NCBI GenBank assembly: GCA_043101635.1
Contig: JBICIE010000215.1
Span: 1 to 8,240 of the forward strand
From: CAYMJK01 sp043101635
GTDB lineage: Bacteria > Planctomycetota > Phycisphaerae > Phycisphaerales > UBA1924
DNA length: 8,240 nt
Direction: 5' to 3'
In this document: positions 1 to 4,920 of the stretch, in pieces
Numbering within the stretch: position 1 is the stretch's first letter
Layout: every line of letters begins with the position of its first letter
The notes under the pieces: model-generated
The model's database searches: none
What the model was told of the DNA's origin: nothing
The model's input: the letters and a program-made list of their open reading frames with translations, nothing else
Translations under genes and position numbers: made by a program

Positions 1-17
1 GTGTGCTCTTCCGATCT
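1..17. other. Illumina adapter remnant at contig end
   Basis: The first 17 bases, GTGTGCTCTTCCGATCT, are identical to the 3' end of the standard Illumina TruSeq read-2 adapter. A chance match of this length at exactly base 1 is very unlikely. I read it as untrimmed adapter left in the assembly, so genomic sequence starts at about base 18. Any protein call that uses these bases as coding sequence, or takes the GTG at base 1 as a start codon, is an artefact. Confidence 0.93.
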
Positions 18-19
18 GC

Positions 20-196
20 GACAAGGACCCGGCGATCCTCAGCGCCGCCCAGGCCGCGGAGTTGCTCGGCGTCGCCAAGAGCACGCTGTACCGGCGGGTC
101 TCCGAGGGGGCCTTCCGGTCCTGCGTCCGGCGGGGCAAGCCCCTGCTGTTCTGGCGGGACCGCCTGATCCAGGCCGCCTTCTCCTCACGTTGGTAG
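20..196 (+). CDS. excisionase-like HTH protein (5'-truncated)
   Basis: Only the last 58 codons are present; the start is lost at the contig end, and in-frame bases 2-17 are adapter. The readable protein begins DKDPAILSAAQAAELLGVAK and continues with a second helix of the type STLYRRVSEGAF, then a wing-like RRGKPLLFWRD stretch, ending at TAG 194-196. The AAELLGVAKSTLYR core is the signature of the excisionase/MerR-like HTH_17 family, small DNA-binding proteins that often act as recombination directionality factors next to an integrase. The integrase starts 135 bp downstream on the same strand, which supports that role. Many HTH_17 proteins are only transcriptional regulators, so an excision function is inference. 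Confidence 0.72.
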   Translation, partial: DKDPAILSAAQAAELLGVAKSTLYRRVSEGAFRSCVRRGKPLLFWRDRLIQAAFSSRW

Positions 197-201
197 CCAA
201 G

Positions 202-298
202 CGCCCCACAAACGCCCCAAGGAGCCGAATCTCGCCCCAACGTCGCAGAGATGACTGGCGCCTGGGCAAGTGAGTCGGTAGTGTGTCCCCGCGCCCCA
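202..298 (+). repeat. four direct copies of CGCCCCA between xis-like gene and integrase
   Basis: The heptamer CGCCCCA occurs at 202-208, 213-219, 233-239 and 292-298, all inside the 135-bp gap between the HTH gene and the integrase. The first two starts are 11 bp apart, close to one helical turn, and the next is 20 bp further, close to two turns. Such phasing fits repeated binding sites for the HTH protein or the integrase arm domain. The sequence is GC-rich and short, so chance in a high-GC genome is possible. Confidence 0.4.
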
Positions 299-331
299 CG
301 AGCCAGCCAAGGGCGCCAGACGGGAGGACGT

Positions 332-1999
332 ATGAAGCTGCACGAACAAGAGGTTGTCGACGGCACGAGCGTCCGCATCGGCCAGCGCATCCAGCGCCGC
401 GATGGGGCTGAACGAGTGAGTAGGACCTACACCGCCCGTTACCAGGAGGTCGATGGCAACTGGACGGTCACCAGCCTGAAGACGACGAATCGCCGGGAGG
501 CCAGGCGCAAGGCGCTCGAGATCCAGCAGAGGCTCGAATCAGGGAAGGCGGCGGCGCCCACCGATCGCATCCGCATCTCCGAGCTGGTCGACCGCTATGA
601 CGACTACATCGCCAACAAAGGACTCGCCCCGAAGAGCCTGGTCAAGTACCGAGCCGAGCTGGACAAGCTCCGCCGTTTCATCGCCGAGGCACGGCTTGTG
701 CGCGCCAGCGAGTTCAACGAGCTGGCGTTCTACCGCTATCGCTCATGGCTCGAAGCTGAGTGGCACAAGCAGGGACGGAAGTACGCGGCCAAGTCGATCT
801 ACTCCTCGCTGACGGTCTGCAAGCAGGCCTTCAAGTACGCCTGGAAGGCGAGGCTGATCCCGGAGTACCCGCTGGCCGGGGCGTCTCTGCCGAAAGCGCA
901 GGCGAGGCCTCAGCCGTGCCTGACGACCGAGCAGGTCGAGGCTGTGCTGGCTATCACGAGCGGGCAGGCCCATGACGCCATCGCGATCATGGCCTACTCG
1001 GGGTTGCGGGTCGGCGAGCTGCAGCAACTCCGGGGCGAGGATGTCCTTCTGGATCGCGGGGAGCTCGGCATGCTGCACATCCAGCGCGGCGGCTCGGGAG
1101 GGACGACCAAGTCCAAGCGGTCGAGGTACGTGCCCATCCACGCCCGCATCCGCCCGATCCTCGAACGGCGTGTGAAGCGCGGTGAACTGGTCATGCCAGG
1201 GCTGAAACAACGGAAGCTGCTAGCCGACTTCAAGGCGGCGTGTCACACGGCCGGGCTGGGTCGCTCGCCCAAGATCCACAGCTTGCGGCATCACTTCGCG
1301 AGCATGTGCGCCAATCACGCGGTGGCCTACAAGAAGGCCCTGTCATGGCTCGGCCACTCCAACTCGCGGATTCTCGACCTGTATTACCACCTCAGCGACG
1401 CCGAATCGGAGGCGGCAATGCGGCAGCTTGCCGCGGACACCTTTCCCGGGGCACAACGGCCAGCCAGAATCCGTGACGATGAGGACACTTTGAGGACACA
1501 TGCCCGCGCAAGCGGCGCCTCGGAGTCGCAAAGCCCTGTGAAATCGCTGGTTACGACACGGGGGTCAAGGGAAGCGGAGAGGGGGGGATTCGAACCCCCG
1601 ATCGGGCGAACCCGATACCGGTTTTCGAGACCGGCGCATTCAGCCGCTCTGCCACCTCTCCGAGCAGCCCGTCGGCGGGCCGCGGCTTCCGTCCGCACAG
1701 CGGGGCGAACTTTAGGCGGCGCCCCGGGCCCGGCGCCCGCCCCCGAAACGGCCGGCCCAGGCTCGCGGGCGCACGCTACGCCAGCGCCCTCGCCGCCGCC
1801 TCAAGGATCTCCTCCGGCTCGCTCATCCGCCCGGGCCCGACCTCGCGGCAGGCCTGCCAGCCATCGCCGGGGCCGACGAGCCGGAAGCCATCGTCGCGCA
1901 GCGTCTGCACGTTGCGCTGCGTCGACGGCTGCTTCCACATCTGGCTGTTCATCGCCGGCGCCAGGATCACCGGCGTCTGCGCCCGGTCGACGGCGCTGA
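332..1999 (+). CDS. phage-type tyrosine recombinase (integrase) reading through its tRNA target
   Basis: The chosen start is ATG 332, with GGGAGG at 322-327; this drops 27 poorly conserved upstream residues. Residues 1 to about 75 resemble an arm-type DNA-binding domain (YQEVDGNW, then a basic helix), about 80-190 a SAM-like core-binding domain, and about 200-370 the catalytic domain. The catalytic set is complete: R226 (SGLRVGEL), K260 (TKSKRSRYVPI), H316 and R319 (HSLRH), H342 (LGHS) and tyrosine Y351 or Y352 (DLYYHL). It therefore looks active and would cut and rejoin DNA at the element's att sites. The open frame gives 555 residues, well over the usual 350-420. From about residue 415 it is only the complement of the tRNA-Ser gene, followed by Ala/Arg/Pro-rich antisense of coaC, stopping at TGA 1997-1999. 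The natural C-terminus is probably nearer residue 370-415, and a stop may have been lost on integration. Confidence 0.88.
   Translation: MKLHEQEVVDGTSVRIGQRIQRRDGAERVSRTYTARYQEVDGNWTVTSLKTTNRREARRKALEIQQRLESGKAAAPTDRIRISELVDRYDDYIANKGLAPKSLVKYRAELDKLRRFIAEARLVRASEFNELAFYRYRSWLEAEWHKQGRKYAAKSIYSSLTVCKQAFKYAWKARLIPEYPLAGASLPKAQARPQPCLTTEQVEAVLAITSGQAHDAIAIMAYSGLRVGELQQLRGEDVLLDRGELGMLHIQRGGSGGTTKSKRSRYVPIHARIRPILERRVKRGELVMPGLKQRKLLADFKAACHTAGLGRSPKIHSLRHHFASMCANHAVAYKKALSWLGHSNSRILDLYYHLSDAESEAAMRQLAADTFPGAQRPARIRDDEDTLRTHARASGASESQSPVKSLVTTRGSREAERGGFEPPIGRTRYRFSRPAHSAALPPLRAARRRAAASVRTAGRTLGGAPGPAPAPETAGPGSRAHATPAPSPPPQGSPPARSSARARPRGRPASHRRGRRAGSHRRAASARCAASTAASTSGCSSPAPGSPASAPGRRR
1575..1629 (-). 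other. probable attachment site within the tRNA-Ser 3' half
   Basis: The 3' part of the tRNA, from the anticodon loop to the discriminator base, faces the integrase and is the usual crossover region for integrases that target tRNA genes. The tRNA is intact, as expected when the element's att copy restores the 3' end. The second copy, which would define the core exactly, is not in the window, so these limits are the maximum likely span rather than a measured core. Confidence 0.45.
1575..1661 (-). tRNA. tRNA-Ser (anticodon CGA)
   Basis: Read on the minus strand, the acceptor stem GGAGAGG (complement of 1655-1661) pairs with CCTCTCC (complement of 1576-1582), followed by discriminator G at 1575. 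The anticodon stem CCGGT/ACCGG encloses loop CTCGAAA with anticodon CGA (plus-strand 1625-1627), reading UCG codons. A long variable arm with a CGGG/CCCG stem, as in class II tRNAs, and a T arm GGGGG-TTCGAAT-CCCCC complete the fold; no CCA is encoded. A TAAAGT hexamer (complement of 1709-1714) lies 48 bp upstream and may be a -10 element, though without a clear -35. The gene is downstream of coaC on the same strand and is the likely integration target. Confidence 0.96.
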
Positions 2000-2351
2000 G
2001 GATCAGTGACACCGCGTCATCGGTCCGCCCGTGGGCCAGCTTGGCCAGCATGTTCATCGAACACGGCGCCACGATGGCGACATCCAGCCCGCGCGCCAGC
2101 GCGATGTGCTGCGGATCGCTCGCCTCGATGTGCTCCCACTGACTGGTGTACACCGGCCGGCCCGACAGCGCCTGGAACGTCAGCGGGCCGACGAATCGCG
2201 CTGCCGAGTCCGTCATCGCGACCGTCACATCAGCGCCAGCCTGCGCCATGCGGCTGACCAGTTGCGCTGTCTTGTACGCCGCGATCCCGCCGGTCACCCC
2301 GACCAGCGCCCGCCGCCCGTTCAGCGCGGATTGTCCGGATCCGGCCGCCAT
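1776..2351 (-). CDS. coaC: phosphopantothenoylcysteine decarboxylase, stand-alone CoaC-type flavoprotein
   Basis: The 191-residue protein belongs to the HFCD flavoprotein family. In coenzyme A biosynthesis CoaC uses FMN to decarboxylate 4'-phosphopantothenoylcysteine to 4'-phosphopantetheine. Visible motifs are GVTGGIAAYK at 18-27 (FMN binding), LTFQALSG at 57-64, the likely catalytic His82 in QHIALARGLD, PAMNSQMW at 132-139 (the PxMNxxMW motif), and the substrate-clamp segment ACREVGPGRM at 167-176 with Cys168. It ends right after this segment, whereas most bacterial enzymes are about 400-residue CoaBC fusions, so the synthetase half must be elsewhere. The start is 7 bp after the stop of the omega-like gene, indicating an operon; rpoZ followed by coaBC is a recurrent bacterial order. 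The antisense tail of the integrase frame overlaps its 3' part, and I regard coaC as the real gene there. A related flavoprotein decarboxylase with another substrate cannot be fully excluded. Confidence 0.88.
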   Translation of the reverse strand: MAAGSGQSALNGRRALVGVTGGIAAYKTAQLVSRMAQAGADVTVAMTDSAARFVGPLTFQALSGRPVYTSQWEHIEASDPQHIALARGLDVAIVAPCSMNMLAKLAHGRTDDAVSLILSAVDRAQTPVILAPAMNSQMWKQPSTQRNVQTLRDDGFRLVGPGDGWQACREVGPGRMSEPEEILEAAARALA

Positions 2352-2358
2352 CGATCAG

Positions 2359-2601
2359 TCAGAGCAGGGCGTCTTCCTCGCTCGCGGCCGGCGGGAGCTG
2401 CTCGGGATCGATGAACTTGAGGGTGATCTTCTCCTGGGTGATCTCCTCGATGGCGATCTCCAGATCGCTGCGGCCGTGTCGCTCCACCAGCGGCCGGGCG
2501 CCATCCATGAGTTCGACCAGTCGGCGCTGCACCAGCGTGCAGAGCTTGAAGCGGCCGCCGACCTTCCAGGTCGTTTCGTCACTCTTGAGGGCTTCGATCA
2601 T
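2359..2601 (-). CDS. rpoZ: DNA-directed RNA polymerase omega-like subunit
   Basis: The 80-residue protein begins MIEALKSDETTWKVGGRFKL and continues with a QRRLVELMDGARPLVE segment (25-40) and an IEEITQEKI segment (51-59). These match the omega pattern of a GxRFxL motif, a helix with RR, a G-PLV turn and an AL-EI-x-GKI helix. Omega binds the beta' subunit and helps RNA polymerase assemble. The start at 2601 is preceded by GAGGA with 6-bp spacing; a longer frame exists upstream but is low-complexity and unsupported. The acidic C-terminal tail (EEDALL) is family-variable. The stop is 7 bp before coaC, and pairing with a CoaBC-type gene is common for rpoZ. Sequence conservation is modest, so the assignment rests on pattern plus context. 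Confidence 0.8.
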   Translation of the reverse strand: MIEALKSDETTWKVGGRFKLCTLVQRRLVELMDGARPLVERHGRSDLEIAIEEITQEKITLKFIDPEQLPPAASEEDALL

Positions 2602-2680
2602 CAGGATCCTCGGTTGGCGAGCGGCGCCGTCGCCCGGACATGGGCGCATCAATCCTGCAACCGCCTGCGGAGTTCGGGGG

Positions 2681-2686
2681 TACAAT
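2681..2686 (+). promoter_or_regulatory. possible -10 element (TACAAT)
   Basis: TACAAT matches the sigma-70 -10 consensus at five of six positions and stands out in very GC-rich sequence between two divergent genes. No convincing -35 hexamer sits 16-18 bp upstream. If used, it would give the DUF3553-like gene a leader of about 175 bases. The rest of the 265-bp gap (2602-2866) shows no gene I can support. Confidence 0.3.
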
Positions 2687-2866
2687 AGGTGGGAACCCGC
2701 ACCGGGGTCTACCGGCCCCGGCGGGACCCGAAGTTTGTCCAACCTCGCCGCTTCGACCCGATTCTGAAGGCGTCCGGGCGAGCGTGGGACCAGACCAGGA
2801 CCGAGCGCTTCGGCCTCCCGCCGCCCGGCGGGCGGCGTTGTGGCGCAGCGCGGCCGGGAGAGACAG

Positions 2867-3514
2867 ATGACCAGCTGGCGCCCGGGAGATCGGGTGATCC
2901 ACACTGGGAAGCCCGAGTGGGGTGTCGGGGCGGTGGAGAGCGCCGCCGCGGCTGTTGAGAACGGTTCTCCCTGCCAGCGCCTCAGGGTGCGATTCGCCCG
3001 GGCCGGGACCAAGATCCTCTCGACCGCCTATGCCACGCTCGCAGCAGCCCAGGAGAACGCAGCCCGGGAATCGGCGCCCTATCAGGCTCGATCCCCCCGC
3101 GACGAGGAGACGCCCGATATGAACGCCAAGGAGCAGGCCGGATCGTGGCTGGCGGCCCTGGAGGCCAAGCCCATCACCGAGCAGCTCATCGAGGTGCCCG
3201 AGCCGGCCCGCGACCCCTTCCTGCCGCTGACCCAGCGTCTCAAGAACGCACTCGACCTGTATCGGTTCCGGGCCGAGGGGGCCAGCCTGCTGGACTGGGC
3301 GGCCATGCAGACCCAGCTCAAGGACCCGCTGTCGGCCATGAGCCGCCACGAGCTGGAGGAGTACTTCCGGCGATTCCGGCACGCTCTGGACCAGCACACG
3401 GCCGATCTGGCCGCGGAGCTGAAGCGTCAGAACCCGGCCGCCCTTGATCGCCTCCTCGCCGCGGCCCCTGAGGAGGGGCAACGCGCGTTGCGCCGAAACC
3501 TCGCCCGGCGTTGA
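2867..3514 (+). CDS. DUF3553-like domain protein of unknown function
   Basis: The 215-residue protein starts at ATG 2867, with GGGAG at 2856-2860 and 6-bp spacing. Residues 1-57 resemble DUF3553, a short SH3-like fold: WRPGDRVIHTGKPEWGVGAV, then a basic strand (RLRVRFARAGTKIL). In other bacteria such domains occur alone or appended to nucleic-acid enzymes, but their role is not established. Residues 58-84 are a polar linker. Residues 85-215 form a separate helical region with many charged residues (SRHELEEYFRRFRHALDQH at about 164-182), predicted soluble. No signal peptide or membrane segment is visible. An internal in-frame ATG at 3119 has its own GAGGAGA Shine-Dalgarno, so a shorter product of the second region is possible. 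A small coiled-coil protein follows on the same strand. I do not recognise a specific function. Confidence 0.8.
   Translation: MTSWRPGDRVIHTGKPEWGVGAVESAAAAVENGSPCQRLRVRFARAGTKILSTAYATLAAAQENAARESAPYQARSPRDEETPDMNAKEQAGSWLAALEAKPITEQLIEVPEPARDPFLPLTQRLKNALDLYRFRAEGASLLDWAAMQTQLKDPLSAMSRHELEEYFRRFRHALDQHTADLAAELKRQNPAALDRLLAAAPEEGQRALRRNLARR
3119..3121 (+). promoter_or_regulatory. possible internal translation start with its own Shine-Dalgarno
   Basis: ATG 3119 is codon 85 of the DUF3553-like gene, in frame, and is preceded by GAGGAGA at 3104-3110 with 8-bp spacing. It falls exactly at the change from linker to the helical C-terminal region. Initiation here would give a 131-residue protein without the DUF3553-like domain. 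Chance purine runs are possible. Confidence 0.35.
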
Positions 3515-3746
3515 CCTGCCGCAACATCCCGCGCACCCGGCCCGGCCCCGGCGCCCCCATGCCGACGCCCTGAGCTGTCGCCAGCCCCACCCACCGCCCC
3601 TGCGCCCCGATTTTCTCGGACGGCGCCAGTTCTAGCGCCGCCCTGGCGCCATCCGGCCCCGGCCTTGCCATGAGAACGGCGAGACCGACAGCCACGCGGC
3701 GCCGGAGCAGGCGCCCCGACAACCAAAGACACGACAGGAGCGCCGG
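3515..3746. other. 232-bp intergenic region, no gene seen
   Basis: This gap separates two plus-strand genes. It is C-rich with no supportable coding frame; the overlapping minus-strand frames are Arg/Gly/Ala-rich and look like shadows. GGCGCCA at 3622-3628 and TGGCGCC at 3644-3650 form an inverted repeat with a 15-bp loop, but no T-run follows on either strand, so I do not call a terminator. The final bases hold AGGAG at 3736-3740, the ribosome site of the next gene. Confidence 0.5.
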
Positions 3747-4025
3747 ATGAACGAGCAGGACTTTCAGAGCAAGCTGGGAGAGCTACTGACCAGGATCAAC
3801 GACCTGCCCGAGCCGGAGCGAGTCCGGCTCGAGCGGCTGGCCGAGGAGACGCGCGACCGCCACGAGCGCATGAAGACGGCGGTCGGGGAACTGCAGGAGT
3901 CGCTGGACTACCTGCGCCTCAGCGTCAAGTACCTTGTCTTCGACCTGGAGGCGACCCGGCGCGAGAACAAGTACCTCCGCTCCCTGATCCAGGGCGCCAC
4001 CGAGGATCACGAACAGGGCGAGTAG
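3747..4025 (+). CDS. small coiled-coil protein of unknown function
   Basis: The 92-residue protein starts at ATG 3747 with AGGAG 6 bp upstream. It is highly charged and almost entirely helical, with heptad-like spacing of Leu, Val and Ile over about residues 5-85. It begins with a LPEPERVRLERLAEETRDRH segment and later has the ordered stretch SLDYLRLSVKYLVFDLEATR, less polar than a simple coil and perhaps a dimer core. There is no signal peptide, membrane helix or recognisable catalytic motif. It follows the DUF3553-like gene by 232 bp on the same strand and is closed by a strong terminator, so it ends that transcription unit. The codon pattern and ribosome site make it a convincing gene. I believe similar small proteins occur in other planctomycetes, but I know of no assigned function. 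Confidence 0.85.
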   Translation: MNEQDFQSKLGELLTRINDLPEPERVRLERLAEETRDRHERMKTAVGELQESLDYLRLSVKYLVFDLEATRRENKYLRSLIQGATEDHEQGE

Positions 4026-4060
4026 CGCCCACGGGATGTGCGGATCCCCCACCCATGCAG

Positions 4061-4093
4061 ACCCGGGCTCCGAATCGAGCCCGGGTTTGTTGT
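4061..4093 (+). terminator. rho-independent terminator after the coiled-coil gene
   Basis: A perfect 10-bp stem, ACCCGGGCTC (4061-4070) with GAGCCCGGGT (4077-4086), closes a 6-base loop CGAATC and is followed by TTGTTGT. It lies 35 bp after the stop codon of the coiled-coil gene. No T-run follows on the minus strand, so it is best read as acting on plus-strand transcripts, though the stem may also limit read-through from the convergent gene. Confidence 0.85.
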
Positions 4094-4151
4094 GCGCGCA
4101 TGGGCGTCGCGCCCCCGGCAGGCCCGGCAGGGCGCAGGGCACAGTCAAACG

Positions 4152-4619
4152 TCAACGCGGACCGGGCGCCATGCCGCACTCCGGGCAGGGGCCATCGAGG
4201 CCGGCGAGGTCGTAGGCGCAGCGCGGGCAGGCGTGCGCGCCGGGTTTGCGCGAGTTCCGCAGGAGCCAGACGGCCGCGGGGGTGAGCAGCGCAAGGGGCA
4301 TCCACATGGGGAGCGTGATGGTCAGCAGGCCCCCGCCGTGGTGGAAGCGCGGCACGAACGTGAGCGAACGCGGCCGGCGCTGGAAGAAGCACGACCATGC
4401 GCCGGGGCCGGGCTGCAACCGCTCGCTGATCGCGTTGAACGTGATGGCGCCGCCGCTGATGATGATGACGCGCGTGGGGTTGAACTGGCCGACGGAGAGA
4501 CCGAAGCGCAGCGACAGGGGCATCGCAACGGCGATGACCACGCAGGCGCCAAGAGCGGGGCCCCGAACCCAGCGTCGCCAGGAGCGCGGCCAGGGCCGGG
4601 ATTTGATCCGGCTGGGCAT
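4152..4619 (-). CDS. small membrane protein with C-terminal zinc ribbon
   Basis: The 155-residue protein starts at ATG 4619, the first ATG after an in-frame TGA 12 bp upstream of the codon. It has a basic N-terminus, a hydrophobic segment at about 21-40 (ALGACVVIAVAMPLSL), a polar middle region, and a second hydrophobic helix at about 97-120 (LLTITLPMWMPLALLTPAAVWLL). The last 25 residues carry two Cys pairs: CPRC at 131-134 and CPEC at 145-148, spaced by AYDLAGLDGP. This CPxC-YDLxGL-CPEC tail is a very common zinc-binding end in planctomycete membrane proteins. The segments predict a loop outside between two helices, with both ends and the ribbon in the cytoplasm. Function is unknown; no enzyme motif is visible. 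No good Shine-Dalgarno precedes the start. It is convergent with the coiled-coil gene and divergent from tRNA-Ser(GCU). Confidence 0.8.
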   Translation of the reverse strand: MPSRIKSRPWPRSWRRWVRGPALGACVVIAVAMPLSLRFGLSVGQFNPTRVIIISGGAITFNAISERLQPGPGAWSCFFQRRPRSLTFVPRFHHGGGLLTITLPMWMPLALLTPAAVWLLRNSRKPGAHACPRCAYDLAGLDGPCPECGMAPGPR

Positions 4620-4724
4620 CCGGAACTTTGTTCAGGTCGGGCGAGGGTGTCGTTGCAGGCGTCGGGCAAAGACACATCGCCGGAAGACCGATCCCACGGG
4701 CGCTGCCACGGCGGGTCGCCCGGT

Positions 4725-4753
4725 TTGTTCTGGTGGCCCGGGGCGGCTAGGCT
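4725..4753 (+). promoter_or_regulatory. possible promoter of tRNA-Ser(GCU)
   Basis: TTGTTC at 4725-4730 and TAGGCT at 4748-4753 are exactly 17 bp apart, and the tRNA begins 29 bp after the -10-like hexamer. Each hexamer matches the sigma-70 consensus at three positions. Ideal spacing and position argue for it; weak consensus argues for caution. Confidence 0.4.
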
Positions 4754-4782
4754 TGCCCGCCGCGGGTTGTGGGCGGCGCCCC

Positions 4783-4873
4783 GGAGCGGTGTCCGAGTGG
4801 CTGAAGGAGGCGGATTGCTAATCCGTTGTACGGGTTACGGCCTGTACCGAGGGTTCGAATCCCTCCCGCTCCG
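4783..4873 (+). tRNA. tRNA-Ser (anticodon GCU)
   Basis: Acceptor GGAGCGG (4783-4789) pairs with CCGCTCC (4866-4872), with discriminator G at 4873 and no encoded CCA. The anticodon stem GCGGA/TCCGT encloses loop TTGCTAA with anticodon GCT at 4817-4819, reading AGC and AGU. A long variable arm (GTACGGG...CCTGTAC) marks it as class II, and the T arm is GAGGG-TTCGAAT-CCCTC. It is the second serine tRNA in the window, with a different anticodon from the one at 1575-1661. Confidence 0.97.
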
Positions 4874-4880
4874 CTTGAAG

Positions 4881-4904
4881 GGCCGGCGGCTTGCCGGCCT
4901 TTTT
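4881..4904 (+). terminator. rho-independent terminator of tRNA-Ser(GCU)
   Basis: GGCCGGC (4881-4887) and GCCGGCC (4893-4899) form a perfect 7-bp stem with loop GGCTT, followed directly by TTTTT (4900-4904). It begins 8 bp after the tRNA. On the minus strand the stem lacks a T-run, so it would not be a good intrinsic terminator for asnB, which ends 17 bp away from the other side. Confidence 0.9.
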
Positions 4905-4920
4905 CATGCGCTGACCGTCT

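Larger units (their letters stand above)
18..1574. mobile_element. end of an integrative element inserted at a tRNA-Ser gene (partial)
   Basis: Three parts appear in the classical order: an excisionase-like HTH protein, a phage-type tyrosine integrase, and the 3' end of a tRNA-Ser gene facing the integrase. This is how many integrative elements, genomic islands and prophages sit at tRNA 3' ends. The rest of the element, including cargo and the second attachment site, would lie to the left and is cut off by the contig end. Sampled lines of the integrase gene look slightly less GC-rich (about 62-68%) than the host xerD (about 73%), which mildly supports foreign origin. The exact boundary is inferred, not seen, because the matching direct repeat is outside the window. 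Confidence 0.72.

Noticed and set aside
1..273. Open frame starting with GTG at base 1
   Set aside because: Its start is adapter sequence, its content is Arg/Gly/Pro-rich, and the HTH protein in another frame explains the region.
1715..1741. GC-rich hairpin (two GGCGCC arms) between coaC and tRNA-Ser(CGA) as a terminator
   Set aside because: There is no T-run on either strand, and GGCGCC is itself palindromic and frequent in such DNA.
2579..3481. 300-codon minus-strand frame opposite the DUF3553-like gene
   Set aside because: It overlaps the start of rpoZ and is antisense to a better-supported gene; no recognisable domain.
3622..3650. GGCGCCA/TGGCGCC inverted repeat as a terminator or riboswitch
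   Set aside because: Loop is long, no T-run follows, and the motif is common at this GC content.
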